NCBI GenBank assembly: GCA_036508875.1
Contig: DATCGP010000034.1
Coordinates: 13,316 to 77,315, forward strand
Length of the DNA: 64,000 nt
DNA from: PALSA-660 sp036508875
GTDB lineage: Bacteria > Actinomycetota > Coriobacteriia > Anaerosomatales > PALSA-660
Reading direction: 5' to 3'
In this document: piece by piece, positions 1-8,883 of the stretch
How the letters are laid out: every line of letters starts with the position of its first letter
How positions within the stretch are numbered: position 1 is the first letter of the stretch
Translations under genes and position numbers: made by a program
Notes under the pieces: generated by a model
The model's database searches: none
The model's input: the letters and a program-made list of their open reading frames with translations, nothing else
What the model was told of the DNA's origin: nothing

Positions 1-1476
1 CTGCTCCTCGATCTCCTTTGCGATGTCGCGCGCGAGCATGACCGAGTCCGCGTCCGAGATCGATTCGGGCTTCACCATGACGCGGACCTCGCGGCCCGCC
101 TGCATGGCGTAGACCTTCTCGACTCCCTTGTGAGCGCTGGCCAGCTCTTCGAGCTTCTCCAGACGCTTGATGTAGCTCTCGATCGTCTCGCGTCGCGCGC
201 CGGGCCGAGACGCGGAGATCGCGTCCGCCGCCTGCACGAGGACCGCTTCGACGGTGGAAGGCTCGATGTCGCCGTGGTGCGCTTCGATGCAGTGGACGAC
301 GTCCTTGTGCTCTCCGAGGCGCTTGGCGAGCTCGGCGCCTATCAGAGCGTGCGGACCTTCGACCTCGTGATCGATCGCCTTGCCCAGGTCGTGCAGGAGG
401 CCGGCGCGCTTCGCGAGCTTCACGTCGACACCCAGCTCCGCGGCCATGACGCCGGCGAGGTAGCTGACCTCGAGCGAGTGCTTGAGCACGTTCTGGCCGT
501 ACGAAGTACGGAAGCGCAGACGGCCGAGTGTACGGACGAGCTCCGCGTGGACCCCGTGGATCTGCGTCTCGAATACCGCCTGCTCACCGGCCTCATGGAC
601 CTGCTGCTCGACGAGCTTCTCGGCCTTGGCGAACATCTCCTCGATGCGTGCGGGGTGGATGCGGCCGTCGGCAAGGAGCGACTCGAGGGTGACCCGTCCG
701 ATCTCGCGGCGCACCGGGTCGAAGCTCGACAGGATGACCGCCTCGGGCGTGTCGTCGATGATGAGGCTGATGCCGGTCATCTGCTCGAAGGCGCGGATGT
801 TGCGGCCTTCGCGGCCGATGATGCGGCCCTTCATGTCGTCGCTGGGGATGTGCACGACGGAGACGGTCGACTCGGCCGTGTGGTCCGCGGCGACGCGCTG
901 GATCGCGATGCCCACGATGTTGCGGGCCTTCTTGTCCGCCTCCTCACGGGCGCGGTTCTCGACGTCGCGGATCATCGCCGCGGCGTCATGCTTGACGTCT
1001 TCCTCGACGCGCTTGAGGAGGACCTGCTTGGCCTCGTCGGAGGTCATGCCTGCGAGTGATTCCAGGCGGGCTTTCTCCTCGGCGATGGCGTCCTCGAGGT
1101 CCTTGTCGCGCTTGTCGAGCTGGCCCTGCATGCTCGAGAGCTGGTGCTCGCGCTTGTCCAAGGACTCGGCGCGACGCTCCATCGACTCCTCGCGCTGCAT
1201 GAGGCGCGTCTCAAGCGCCGTGAGCTCCTTACGGCGCTCCTTGGCGTCGGCCTCCGCGTCGGCGCGGATCTTGAACACCTCGTCCTTGGCCTCGAGGACG
1301 GCTTCCTTGTGCAGAGTCTCTGCCTGCTTCTCGGCGTCAGCGACGATGCGACCGGCTGAAGACCGGGCCGCATCGAGCTGCTTCTCTCCGAAGGTCTTCC
1401 GGAGGTAGAAACCGAGAAGGGCGCCTGCTCCGATGGCGACGATCGCGACGATCACGATGGTGACGACGTCCGGCAT
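1..1476 (-). CDS. rny: Ribonuclease Y (partial, C-terminus outside window)
   Basis: Membrane-anchored endoribonuclease that starts mRNA decay. The visible 492 residues begin with a single hydrophobic helix (about residues 3-24), followed by a charged coiled coil, a KH domain with GREGRN near residue 215, and an HD domain whose metal-binding pair is H362-D363 (LLHDLGKAIDHE). The family is usually about 515 residues, so only some 20 C-terminal residues are missing; the reading frame is still open at base 1. The ATG at 1476 follows the strong ribosome site GGGAGGG. It lies downstream of recA-recX, the usual Gram-positive neighbourhood, but a 394-base gap suggests its own promoter. Identification is secure. 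Confidence 0.96.
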   Translation of the reverse strand, partial: MPDVVTIVIVAIVAIGAGALLGFYLRKTFGEKQLDAARSSAGRIVADAEKQAETLHKEAVLEAKDEVFKIRADAEADAKERRKELTALETRLMQREESMERRAESLDKREHQLSSMQGQLDKRDKDLEDAIAEEKARLESLAGMTSDEAKQVLLKRVEEDVKHDAAAMIRDVENRAREEADKKARNIVGIAIQRVAADHTAESTVSVVHIPSDDMKGRIIGREGRNIRAFEQMTGISLIIDDTPEAVILSSFDPVRREIGRVTLESLLADGRIHPARIEEMFAKAEKLVEQQVHEAGEQAVFETQIHGVHAELVRTLGRLRFRTSYGQNVLKHSLEVSYLAGVMAAELGVDVKLAKRAGLLHDLGKAIDHEVEGPHALIGAELAKRLGEHKDVVHCIEAHHGDIEPSTVEAVLVQAADAISASRPGARRETIESYIKRLEKLEELASAHKGVEKVYAMQAGREVRVMVKPESISDADSVMLARDIAKEIEEQ

Positions 1477-1870
1477 GCGGTCCCTCCCTTCGGGCGCGTG
1501 TATGGGTGGTGCGCCCCGTCGATAGCTTCCAAGTGGGCGCTCGCTGCCGGTCCCGCCGTCGCCCCGCGAGGGGCGCTCCGGTGCCGCGGGATCCGCGGTG
1601 ACCGGAAACGACGAAGCCGGACGACGAAGCGTCCGGCAAAGGCGACACGACATGTATGCGGGATCGGCGGCCCTGTATGCGCCGCTAGAGCGCTATGGGC
1701 GCCCTCACATGTTCCGCGTTCGAGACCGAGGTCCCTCATACACAACACCGTGAGGCCGGCAGCCCCTCGGTGTGATCACATTTGCCGAGGTCAAGGATAG
1801 CGGCGGCCTAGGCGTTGGGTCAAGGACGGCGGTTCGTGCGCCACGCCGCGTGAGAGTCCGCTGCCCGGGA
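1477..1870. other. 394-base intergenic region between recX and rny
   Basis: This is the only stretch over 300 bases without a convincing gene. It holds a perfect 8-bp hairpin with a 6-base loop at 1616-1637 and a 10-base palindrome TGTGATCACA at 1771-1780. Short open frames on the plus strand here have no recognisable product. The region must contain the end of the recA-recX transcript and probably the rny promoter and leader, but I see no convincing -35/-10 pair. Confidence 0.6.
1616..1637 (-). terminator. Hairpin between recX and rny
   Basis: Arms GCCGGACG and CGTCCGGC form a perfect 8-bp stem around a 6-base loop. On the minus strand it is followed by a mildly T-rich stretch (TTCGTCGTTT) rather than a clean U-tract. 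It lies about 230 bases after recX and 140 bases before rny. It could be the recX terminator or a structure in the rny leader. Confidence 0.35.
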
Positions 1871-2536
1871 TCAGTCGTCGTTCGCATCCGGGTCCAGGGT
1901 ACCGTCCCCCGGCTCGTGCCCCGATCCCTCGAGCGCCTGGCGCGCGGCCGTGAGCGCGACCGCCGGACGGTACCCGCGCCGCACGAGACGGGCAGCTACT
2001 CGATCGACCGTGGCGCCGGAACGTGCCGCCGCTGATCGCGCAAGGTGGAGGGCCGCCTCGCGCTCCCGTTCCGGATCGAGTGCGTCGTCGAGCGCGGCCG
2101 CGGCAAGGTCCTCCGCGACGCCTGCGTCGCGGAGCTCGCGCGCGATGCGTTCGCGTCCTGCACCCCGGGCGCGCGCGAGCGTGCGGGCGCGCGCGTTGGC
2201 GAAGCGTTCGTCGTCGACGAGCCCTATCCGCACCAAGTCGTCGGCCGTGGACTCGGAGACCTGATGGCTGAAGCCGTCCTGCACGAGCCGGCCTGCAAGG
2301 CCGGCTCGTGACCGTTCCTTGGCTGTGATGAGCCGGATGGCGCGCTCGCGAGCGAGTTTGGGTTCAGCCGCCTCGATGCGGCCCGCCAGCTCGTCCAGAT
2401 CGACCTCGGCAGAGACCTCGAGGTCCAGTACGGCGAGAAGGCCGGCGGGAACATCCCGCCAGCCTTCTCCGTCAAGGACGATCGTCCGCCGCCGGAATGC
2501 CGGACCGGACCTGCGGATGTCGGTGACGGTCGCCAC
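1871..2536 (-). CDS. recX: Regulatory protein RecX
   Basis: A 221-residue modulator of RecA that binds RecA filaments and limits strand exchange. The helical repeats typical of RecX are visible (AIRLITAKERSRAGLAGRL, then LVRIGLVDDERFANARART), and the acidic tail ends in DANDD. The start is a GTG at 2536, with only 27 bases between it and the recA stop codon. It is therefore almost certainly co-transcribed with recA and shares its SOS control. The first 60 residues are less conserved. Position and sequence together make the call firm. Confidence 0.93.
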   Translation of the reverse strand: MATVTDIRRSGPAFRRRTIVLDGEGWRDVPAGLLAVLDLEVSAEVDLDELAGRIEAAEPKLARERAIRLITAKERSRAGLAGRLVQDGFSHQVSESTADDLVRIGLVDDERFANARARTLARARGAGRERIARELRDAGVAEDLAAAALDDALDPEREREAALHLARSAAARSGATVDRVAARLVRRGYRPAVALTAARQALEGSGHEPGDGTLDPDANDD

Positions 2537-2563
2537 TTGGTGAGTCTCCGCGGTGTCGACGGG

Positions 2564-3613
2564 CTACTCGGCGGTCTCGTCGGCAGCGGCGCCTATCGGT
2601 GCTTTCAAGCCGCTCGTCTGAGGGACGTTCAGGCGCTCGCGGATCTCGCTCTCGATCCGGTCGCGGGTATCGGTGTGCTCGCGCAGGTACTCCTTGGCGG
2701 CCTCGCGACCCTGGCCGAGGCGCTCTTCTCCACGGGTGAACCAGGATCCCGACTTGCTCACGATGCCCTCCTCGACGCCGAGGTCGAGCAGCGAGCCCTC
2801 CTTCGAGATCCCGTGCCCGTACATGAGATCGAACTCCGCCTGCCGGAACGGCGGGGCGACCTTGTTCTTGACGACCTTGGCGCGCACCCGGTTGCCGACG
2901 ATGTCTGTGCCTTGCTTGATCGAGTCGATGCGGCGGATGTCGATGCGGATCGATGCGTAGAACTTGAGCGCGCGTCCGCCGGACGTAGTCTCGGGGTTCC
3001 CGAACATGACCCCGATCTTCTCGCGCAGCTGGTTGATGAAGATGCAGGTGGTGTTCGACTTGGACAACGATCCCGCGAGCTTGCGCAGGGCCTGGCTCAT
3101 GAGCCGCGCCTGCAGCCCCACGGTCACGTCGCCCATCTCGCCCTCGAGCTCGGCTCGCGGCACGAGCGCCGCCACGGAGTCGATCACGACGATGTCGACA
3201 GCCCCGCTGCGGACCAGCATGTCGCAGATTTCGAGCGCCTGCTCCCCCGTGTCCGGCTGCGAGATGAGCATGTCGTCGATGTCGACCCCGAGCTTCGCCG
3301 CGTACGCCGGGTCCAGAGCGTGCTCCGCGTCGATGTACGCGGCGATCCCGCCGAGGCGTTGCGCCTCCGCGACTATGTGCAGAGCCAGCGTGGTCTTACC
3401 GCCCGACTCCGGTCCGTAGATCTCGACGATGCGCCCGCGCGGGACGCCGCCGATGCCGAGCGCGGCGTCGAGAGCGAGGGATCCGGTCGGGATCGCGGGC
3501 ATCGCTCCGATGTTGGCGTGCTCGCCGAGGCGCATGAGCGAACCCTTGCCGAACTTGCGCTCGACCTGTTCCTTGGTGATCTCGAGGACCTTGTCGACCT
3601 GCTCGCGCTCCAT
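2564..3613 (-). CDS. recA: Recombinase RecA
   Basis: A 349-residue RecA, the ATP-dependent strand-exchange protein and co-protease for LexA. Visible motifs are Walker A GPESGGKT (residues 67-74), Walker B VDIVVIDSVAAL, and the L2-loop region with FINQLREKIGVMFGNPETT. No intein is present. The ATG at 3613 has AAGGAG eight bases upstream. A LexA-type box within a sigma-70-like promoter lies 72-92 bases upstream. It is followed closely by recX and preceded by thpR and cinA, the usual order. Confidence 0.99.
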   Translation of the reverse strand: MEREQVDKVLEITKEQVERKFGKGSLMRLGEHANIGAMPAIPTGSLALDAALGIGGVPRGRIVEIYGPESGGKTTLALHIVAEAQRLGGIAAYIDAEHALDPAYAAKLGVDIDDMLISQPDTGEQALEICDMLVRSGAVDIVVIDSVAALVPRAELEGEMGDVTVGLQARLMSQALRKLAGSLSKSNTTCIFINQLREKIGVMFGNPETTSGGRALKFYASIRIDIRRIDSIKQGTDIVGNRVRAKVVKNKVAPPFRQAEFDLMYGHGISKEGSLLDLGVEEGIVSKSGSWFTRGEERLGQGREAAKEYLREHTDTRDRIESEIRERLNVPQTSGLKAPIGAAADETAE

Positions 3614-3678
3614 GCGCCACGCTCCTTGGGTGATGTCGCGGACCGCGCGCTCCCGGCGCAGGGTCCTGTACCTGTGAA

Positions 3679-3705
3679 ACTATACGAACACCTGTTCGAT
3701 GTCAA
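3679..3705 (-). promoter_or_regulatory. recA promoter with embedded LexA (SOS) box
   Basis: On the minus strand the region reads TTGACA (3700-3705), a 15-base spacer, then TATAGT (3679-3684). The spacer is almost entirely the perfect palindrome CGAAC-N4-GTTCG at 3685-3698, which matches the Gram-positive/actinobacterial LexA operator. LexA bound here would cover the polymerase site. The spacer is two bases shorter than the optimum of 17. The -35 overlaps the stop codon of thpR. Confidence 0.9.
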
Positions 3706-4307
3706 CGGGCGGTGGTGCTGTGGCCCGCAGTACCGAGCATGAGGACCGCAAGCCGGTCATACGTCGGTCCGGCGGCGCCCAGAGTGCTCGAGAACACCGT
3801 AGCGGAGTGGACTGACACGGTCCTGTCCGGGGCCTTTCCAGCGGCCGAAAGAATCAGCGAGCAGGCTTCGACGGCGCCGGCCCTGATCGGGCGCGGCCTT
3901 CGCGACCGAGCCAGCGTCACGTGCGCGCGGAACGGCCGCCCGTCCAGCGGGACTCCGGCCTCACGTCGTATCGACGACGCGAGCATCGCGGCGTCGTCCT
4001 CCGCGCCAGAGAGCGTCGCCCACAACATCGAGGCGTGCCCTCGCGAGGGCACGGCGCGCGCTCCCGACAGCGTCAGGTCGAAGGGCGCGATCGGTCCAAG
4101 CGCGCCGGGCAGGCGTTCGAGGAGCGGCGCGAGAGACGCTTCCGGGACCGTACCGAGGAACGCAAGCGTCACGTGGAGCAGGTCCGGAGCGACCGCCTTT
4201 TCCCCGCGCCAGGACGGCTCGAGTGTGAGAAAGGTCTCCACGGCGCCGGAGATGACCTGTCGCGTCGCCCGCGGCAACTCGATCGCGACGAAGACGCGGG
4301 CGGGCAC
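3702..4307 (-). CDS. thpR: RNA 2',3'-cyclic phosphodiesterase (ThpR, 2H family)
   Basis: A 201-residue member of the 2H phosphoesterase superfamily, historically called 2'-5' RNA ligase; family members hydrolyse 2',3'-cyclic phosphate ends of RNA. The two signature H-x-T motifs are present, LHVTLAFLG in the first half and AHVTLARSRR in the second, so the active site looks complete. The start is a GTG at 4307, nine bases after the cinA stop. The gene sits between cinA and recA, and its stop codon overlaps the recA -35 box. Confidence 0.9.
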   Translation of the reverse strand: MPARVFVAIELPRATRQVISGAVETFLTLEPSWRGEKAVAPDLLHVTLAFLGTVPEASLAPLLERLPGALGPIAPFDLTLSGARAVPSRGHASMLWATLSGAEDDAAMLASSIRREAGVPLDGRPFRAHVTLARSRRPRPIRAGAVEACSLILSAAGKAPDRTVSVHSATVFSSTLGAAGPTYDRLAVLMLGTAGHSTTAR

Positions 4308-4316
4308 CGCGCCACG

Positions 4317-5543
4317 CTACCCGGCCCGAAGGGCCCGCCGCAGCAGGTCCAGCGCGGTCATGACCGCGCGCTCGCGAACGAAGTGCCGGTCCCCGCCGAA
4401 GCGGCGCATCTCTGCCCGGACTCCCTCCGCGCCGGCGACCCCGAACCAGACCGTGCCCACCGGTTTCCCGGCGGTGCCGCCCTCAGGACCCGCGATGCCG
4501 GTCACGGAGACCGCGAGACCGGCGCCGGTGACGTCACGTGCGCCAGAGGCCATCGCCATTGCGACCGCGTCGGACACCGCGCCGAACGTCCGCAGAAGTG
4601 CGGGGTCGACGCCGAGCAGCGTGGTCTTCAGGTCGTCGGAGTACGTGACCGCTCCCCCGACGTACACCGCGGAGGACCCGGGCACCTCCGTGAGTGCGCC
4701 GGCAACGAGGCCTCCGGTGCACGATTCGGCGGTCGCGACCGTCACGCGGGCGACACGTGCGCGGTCGAGAACGACCTGGGCGAGACTACGCCCGTCGGTC
4801 GAGTAGCACGACTCCCCTATCCGCTCGGCGATGTTCGCTGAGACGGCGGCTAGCTCCGTTGACCCGGCGCCGCGATCGAACAGGACGACGCGGACGTCGC
4901 CCGGGGCCGCGAGCACCGTGAGCTCGATATCCGAGCGGCCTCCCAGCACATCCTGCGCGGCCATCTGCAGGTCCGACTCCGAGACCCCCGCGCAGTGCAG
5001 CACCGCCGGAGCCGCGGGACCTGAGGGGCGGCCCGAGAGGTACGCTTCGAGCAGCGGCCGCATCTCGCGAGGAGGGCCGGGCAGTAGGACGAGCTCGCCG
5101 CGAGTCGTCGGCACGACCTGCCCTGGTGCGGTGCCGAGTACCGCGTCGAGCACCCGGGCGCCGTCCAGCACATCCGCCTGGACGAAGACCTGCTCGGCCG
5201 CGCGAGGGTCGGAGTGCCTGGCCGCCACCGCGGCGAGGCCGGACTCGATGCGCCGGTCGCGGCACATGCTGATGCCCAGCGCTGCTGCGGCCGCCTCGCG
5301 CGTCACATCGTCGTGAGTGGGTCCCAGGCCGCCAGTGACCACGACGAGGTCGTAGGAGGCCGTACAGCGCCTCAGATGGGCAACGAGCGAGTCGGCGTCG
5401 TCCGCTACCGACACCGCTTCACGCACGTCGATCCCCACCGCGGCGAGCGCGCGCGCGATCTCGGAGGTGTTGGTGTCGACTGCGAGCCCGCGGACCAGCT
5501 CGGTACCGACGGTAACGATCGCTGCGTCGGCCGGAACGGTCAC
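4317..5543 (-). CDS. cinA: CinA family protein, nicotinamide-nucleotide amidohydrolase
   Basis: A 408-residue two-domain protein. The N-terminal half is a MoeA/MogA-like (COG1058) domain with VVTGGLGPTHDDVT. The C-terminal half is the PncC-type NMN deamidase with TAESCTGGLVAGALTEVPG and SVTGIAGPEGGT, a role in pyridine-nucleotide salvage. I place the start at GTG 5543, which overlaps the pgsA stop as GTGA. The frame is open further upstream, but that sequence is pgsA read out of frame. The size matches the family norm of about 410. The pgsA-cinA-recA order is classic. Confidence 0.93.
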   Translation of the reverse strand: MTVPADAAIVTVGTELVRGLAVDTNTSEIARALAAVGIDVREAVSVADDADSLVAHLRRCTASYDLVVVTGGLGPTHDDVTREAAAAALGISMCRDRRIESGLAAVAARHSDPRAAEQVFVQADVLDGARVLDAVLGTAPGQVVPTTRGELVLLPGPPREMRPLLEAYLSGRPSGPAAPAVLHCAGVSESDLQMAAQDVLGGRSDIELTVLAAPGDVRVVLFDRGAGSTELAAVSANIAERIGESCYSTDGRSLAQVVLDRARVARVTVATAESCTGGLVAGALTEVPGSSAVYVGGAVTYSDDLKTTLLGVDPALLRTFGAVSDAVAMAMASGARDVTGAGLAVSVTGIAGPEGGTAGKPVGTVWFGVAGAEGVRAEMRRFGGDRHFVRERAVMTALDLLRRALRAG

Positions 5544-6151
5544 GGCCGGTCCTCTGCCTTGGCCGGCGCGCCGCTCCACGGCCCGGCGATGACCTCGCGT
5601 GCGTGGTAGAAGTAGTCGGCCGCCGACCAGATCGTGAGCGCGAGCGCCACACCCATCACGACCCAGGACGCGATGGTGAACGCCTCGGCGTAGCCCGCGA
5701 ACGCCTGAGCGTTCTTGAGGATGAACATGACCAAGGCGATGATCTGGAAGACGGTCTTGACCTTGCCCCATGGAGACGCTGCGATCACGACGCCCTCGGC
5801 CACGGCGACCATCCTCAGGCCCGAGACCACCAGCTCACGCCCGATGATGACGATCGCCACCCAACCGGGAAGGCTGCCCAACTGGACGAGGCCGACCAGA
5901 GCGGCGGTCACGAGCAGCTTGTCGGCCAGAGGGTCGATGAACTTGCCGAAGGTCGTGACCTCGTTGCGCGAGCGCGCGACGTAGCCGTCGACAGCATCGG
6001 TGGCCGCAAGCACGGTGAAGACCGCCGCGGCCAGCCATGGCCTCCAGTCGGTCCACTCAGCCGCATACTGCCCGAGCAACACCACGAGGAACACCGGGAT
6101 GAGGGTCATCCTGATGAGGGTTATCCAGTTCGCTATGCCGAGCCTGCGCAC
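5540..6151 (-). CDS. pgsA: CDP-diacylglycerol--glycerol-3-phosphate 3-phosphatidyltransferase
   Basis: A 203-residue inner-membrane enzyme that makes phosphatidylglycerol phosphate, the first step to phosphatidylglycerol and cardiolipin. The CDP-alcohol phosphotransferase signature is complete, with D52, D55-G56, A59-R60, G69, D73 and D77 in DAVDGYVARS...GKFIDPLAD. About five hydrophobic segments are visible. The GTG start at 6151 directly abuts the rimO stop codon, and the stop overlaps the cinA start by four bases, so the three genes are coupled. Confidence 0.94.
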   Translation of the reverse strand: MRRLGIANWITLIRMTLIPVFLVVLLGQYAAEWTDWRPWLAAAVFTVLAATDAVDGYVARSRNEVTTFGKFIDPLADKLLVTAALVGLVQLGSLPGWVAIVIIGRELVVSGLRMVAVAEGVVIAASPWGKVKTVFQIIALVMFILKNAQAFAGYAEAFTIASWVVMGVALALTIWSAADYFYHAREVIAGPWSGAPAKAEDRP

Positions 6152-7453
6152 CTACCGCACCTCTCCGATGAGGTCGTATCCGAGAGATCCCGTGATCTCT
6201 GCGTTCACGATAGCGCCAACGGCGCACGGGGTGTCCAGAAGCACGATCCCGTCGATCTCAGGGGCCTGGCCCCGGTGACGCCCGACCGTGGTCTCCTCTT
6301 CGTCGACTCCCTCGACCAGTACTTCGAAGGTCGAGCCAACGAGCGCAGCGACGCGCTCGAAGCCGATCTCGTCTGCGGTGTCGCGGAGTCTCTGGGCACG
6401 CGCGATGCGGGTACGCTTCGGCACCTGGTCGGGCATGACCGCTGCCGGCGTCCCTTCTTCGGGCGAGTACGGGAAGACCCCTACGTAGTCGAGCCTGGTC
6501 TTGCGCACGAAGTCGAGCAGCCGCTTTGAGTCCTCGCGCGACTCGCCCGGGAACCCGGCGATCAGCGTCGTGCGCAGGGCCACTCCCGGAAGCAGGTCGC
6601 GCACCACGCCGATGAGGCGAGCATACTCGCTCGCATCCCCACGGCGTCCCATCCGGCGCAGGACGTCCCGTGACGCGTGTTGGAGCGGCATGTCCAAGTA
6701 GCGGCACACCACGGGAGAAGCCGCCATGACCTCGAGGAGCTCGGGGGTGATCTCGTCAGGTTGAACGTACATCAGGCGGAGCCATGCCAGCCCCTTGACG
6801 CGCGCAAGGGCCTGCACGAGCGCTGCGAGCACCGGCTGGCCGTGGAGGTCCCTTCCCCATGACGACGTGTCCTGGCCGATCAGGATGAGTTCGCGTGCGC
6901 CTCCCGCGACGAGAGCGCGGGCCTCCGCCAGGATCTCGTCGGCGGGACGCGACTTGTAGTCGCCGCGGATCGACGGGATGACGCAGAACGTGCACGAGCG
7001 GTGGCAGCCGTCCGATATCTGCAGGTAGGCGGACGGGCCCGGAGCGAGTCGCGCCGCGGGGAGAGTCGTCGTGGGGACCGAGACGTCCAGCACGTCCGCG
7101 AGCACCTCGGCGAGGCGGCCTTCTTCGAGGACCGGGACGAAAGCGTCCACTTCCGGCATCGAGTCGCTCAGATCGGACCCGTACCGTGAAGGCAAGCAGC
7201 CGGTCACCACGAGCCGGCGAGCGGCGTTCGCGGACTTCCATTCGCCGACCACGTCCAGGATGACCGCGATCGACTCCTCCGTGGCCTCGCGGATGAACGC
7301 ACACGTGTTGAGGACGACCGCATTCGCCGCATCGATGTCCGCGACGAGGTCGAACGCGCCGGTGAGCGACGCGGCCATGCGGTCCGAGTCCACCTCGTTC
7401 TTGGGACAGCCGAGGGTGACGAAAGCGACGCGCGGGCGGGGGCGACGGGGCAT
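6152..7453 (-). CDS. rimO: Ribosomal protein S12 methylthiotransferase RimO
   Basis: A 433-residue radical-SAM enzyme that adds a methylthio group to a conserved aspartate of ribosomal protein S12. The N-terminal cluster cysteines are C16 (LGCPKNEVDS), C51 (NTCAF) and C86 (TGCLPS). The radical-SAM triad is C150-C154-C157 (GCHRSCTFC). A TRAM domain ends the protein. The GCPKNxVDS wording favours RimO over the tRNA enzyme MiaB. The ATG at 7453 lies ten bases after yajQ, and the stop abuts pgsA. Confidence 0.94.
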   Translation of the reverse strand: MPRRPRPRVAFVTLGCPKNEVDSDRMAASLTGAFDLVADIDAANAVVLNTCAFIREATEESIAVILDVVGEWKSANAARRLVVTGCLPSRYGSDLSDSMPEVDAFVPVLEEGRLAEVLADVLDVSVPTTTLPAARLAPGPSAYLQISDGCHRSCTFCVIPSIRGDYKSRPADEILAEARALVAGGARELILIGQDTSSWGRDLHGQPVLAALVQALARVKGLAWLRLMYVQPDEITPELLEVMAASPVVCRYLDMPLQHASRDVLRRMGRRGDASEYARLIGVVRDLLPGVALRTTLIAGFPGESREDSKRLLDFVRKTRLDYVGVFPYSPEEGTPAAVMPDQVPKRTRIARAQRLRDTADEIGFERVAALVGSTFEVLVEGVDEEETTVGRHRGQAPEIDGIVLLDTPCAVGAIVNAEITGSLGYDLIGEVR

Positions 7454-7463
7454 GTCGGCGGCG

Positions 7464-7961
7464 CTACCGGCGGTTGGTGAACTGGAGCGGGATACCGTAG
7501 TCGACGCCCTTCACGAAGGCGATCACCTTCTGGAGCTCGTCGCGGCTCGGTGAGAACACCCGGAGCTTGTCGCCCTCGATCTGCACCTTCGCCTTGAACT
7601 TCTCGTCCCGGATGTCCTTGTTGATGCGCTTCGCCAGCGTGTCCTCGATGCCGTTGACGATGGTCGCCGTCAAGCGCACCCAGCCACCGCTGGCGGCCTC
7701 GGCTTCCCCCCACTTGAGGGCCTTCAGGTCGATCCCGCGCTTGATGACGCTCGTGCCGAGGATGTCGATGACCTGTCGGGCCACGAAGTCCGACGGGGCC
7801 TTCACGAGGATCGTGGAATCGTGCTTGTCGAGCGTGACTTCCGCCTTGGTGGCCTTCAGGTCGAACCGCTGCGCGATCTGACGGTCGGTCTGCTGGACCG
7901 CGTTGTCGACCTCCTGCATGTCGACTTGGCTGACTATGTCGAAGCTCTCTTCCTTGGCCAC
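7464..7961 (-). CDS. yajQ: YajQ family nucleotide-binding protein
   Basis: A 165-residue protein of the YajQ (UPF0234) family, with two ferredoxin-like RNA-binding-type folds. Some members bind cyclic di-GMP or GTP; the exact role here cannot be read from sequence. Family features include the opening FDIVSQVDMQEVDNAVQQ, the middle DLKALKWGEAE, and the end KGVDYGIPLQFTNRR. The start is a GTG at 7961, preceded by GAGAGG. It sits between the RodZ-like gene and rimO. Confidence 0.93.
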   Translation of the reverse strand: MAKEESFDIVSQVDMQEVDNAVQQTDRQIAQRFDLKATKAEVTLDKHDSTILVKAPSDFVARQVIDILGTSVIKRGIDLKALKWGEAEAASGGWVRLTATIVNGIEDTLAKRINKDIRDEKFKAKVQIEGDKLRVFSPSRDELQKVIAFVKGVDYGIPLQFTNRR

Positions 7962-8030
7962 AGTCCGGCCTCTCTCTTCAGGCGCCGGGAGGTCCCGGCT
8001 GTGGAACGGGGCGCCGCGGTCCGTGCAGCG

Positions 8031-8768
8031 TCAGTTGGTCGCAGTGAGGGTCAGGGGCTCTCCCGCGGTGACGGCTACGGTCGCGCCGTCGCGGGTGACG
8101 ACGACCGCATCCGGATTGCCGATCACCAGCACCGCTGTGTCCTTGACCAGGTACTCCTTGCTCGCGCCGTCCTGCATCGACCCGTTGAAGTCGACGTGTC
8201 CGTCGATCGTCACCTTCACCGATGAAGCGAGTCCGGTGCGGACCGAGATCCGCAAGGTGAACCCGAGGCTCTCGGTCGTCGTGTTCGTCGCATCCACGGA
8301 AGCCGTGGCTCCGGCCGATGCCGGTGTGCTTGTCGAGCTGGGCGGAAGGCCGGTGAGCGCCGGCACGAGCCATCCTGCGATCACGCACAGCAGCAGCATC
8401 ACCACGACGACACCCACGACCACAGCGATCCACACGTTGCGCGGGATCTCGTGCGCGCGGTCCCTGCGCGGGACGACGGTATCGGCGGGGATGGCTGCGA
8501 GGTAGCGGTCGATCGGCGAGACCCTTCGGACCGTGTCGCGCGACTCCGAGCGGAACTGCTCGAGAAGCGGCTCGGCCGGGATCTCGAGGTAGCGGGCGTA
8601 GCTCTGGATGTAGCCCTTGACGTACGCCGGACTCGGCAGGTCGTCGTATCGGCCCTGTTCGAGCGCGTCGATCAGCCGGGAACGGATCTTCGTTCCTTCG
8701 ACGACGTCCGAGAGCTGTTTGCCCTGGCGACGTCTCTCAGCTGAAAGGATCTCTCCGACGGTGGGCAT
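8031..8768 (-). CDS. rodZ: RodZ-like helix-turn-helix membrane protein
   Basis: A 245-residue protein with a cytoplasmic N-terminal HTH of the RodZ/HTH_25 type (residues 1-75, with ERRRQGKQLSDVVEGTKI and YVKGYIQSYARYL), one membrane helix (about 111-137), a Ser/Thr/Ala-rich linker, and an extracytoplasmic DUF4115-like beta domain. RodZ links MreB to the wall-synthesis machinery in rods. Gram-positive genomes often place this gene just upstream of pgsA, as here with yajQ and rimO between. Whether it serves MreB in this organism is inference. Confidence 0.82.
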   Translation of the reverse strand: MPTVGEILSAERRRQGKQLSDVVEGTKIRSRLIDALEQGRYDDLPSPAYVKGYIQSYARYLEIPAEPLLEQFRSESRDTVRRVSPIDRYLAAIPADTVVPRRDRAHEIPRNVWIAVVVGVVVVMLLLCVIAGWLVPALTGLPPSSTSTPASAGATASVDATNTTTESLGFTLRISVRTGLASSVKVTIDGHVDFNGSMQDGASKEYLVKDTAVLVIGNPDAVVVTRDGATVAVTAGEPLTLTATN

Positions 8769-8820
8769 AGACTCGCGTCCCGATAGTGGCGGCGGGCGCA
8801 GCGGCCCGGTCTCGTCAGCG

Positions 8821-8826
8821 ATTGTA
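8821..8826 (-). promoter_or_regulatory. Candidate -10 element upstream of rodZ
   Basis: TACAAT on the minus strand, 53 bases upstream of the rodZ start and inside the 115-base gap after ftsK. It resembles the -10 of the rpsO promoter (also TACAAT). No good -35 is visible at the usual distance. Confidence 0.35.
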
Positions 8827-8883
8827 GCGCAGGCCCGTGCGTCCGGACGTCACGAAGGGGCAACGCCGCAGGTTGCGCGGCAG

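Noticed and set aside
1771..1780. TGTGATCACA palindrome as a CRP-type operator
   Set aside because: A CRP site needs six bases between the half-sites; here the half-sites overlap completely. No regulator gene or promoter is adjacent.
1498..1800. A 100-codon plus-strand frame in the rny-recX gap as a small gene
   Set aside because: The predicted product is Arg/Pro/Ala-rich without any recognisable motif, and the start has no ribosome site. It also crosses the hairpin at 1616-1637.
3712..4841. Long plus-strand open frames opposite thpR and cinA
   Set aside because: High GC content creates long antisense open frames. Their products are Arg/Pro/Ala-rich, match no family, and lie exactly opposite well-supported genes.
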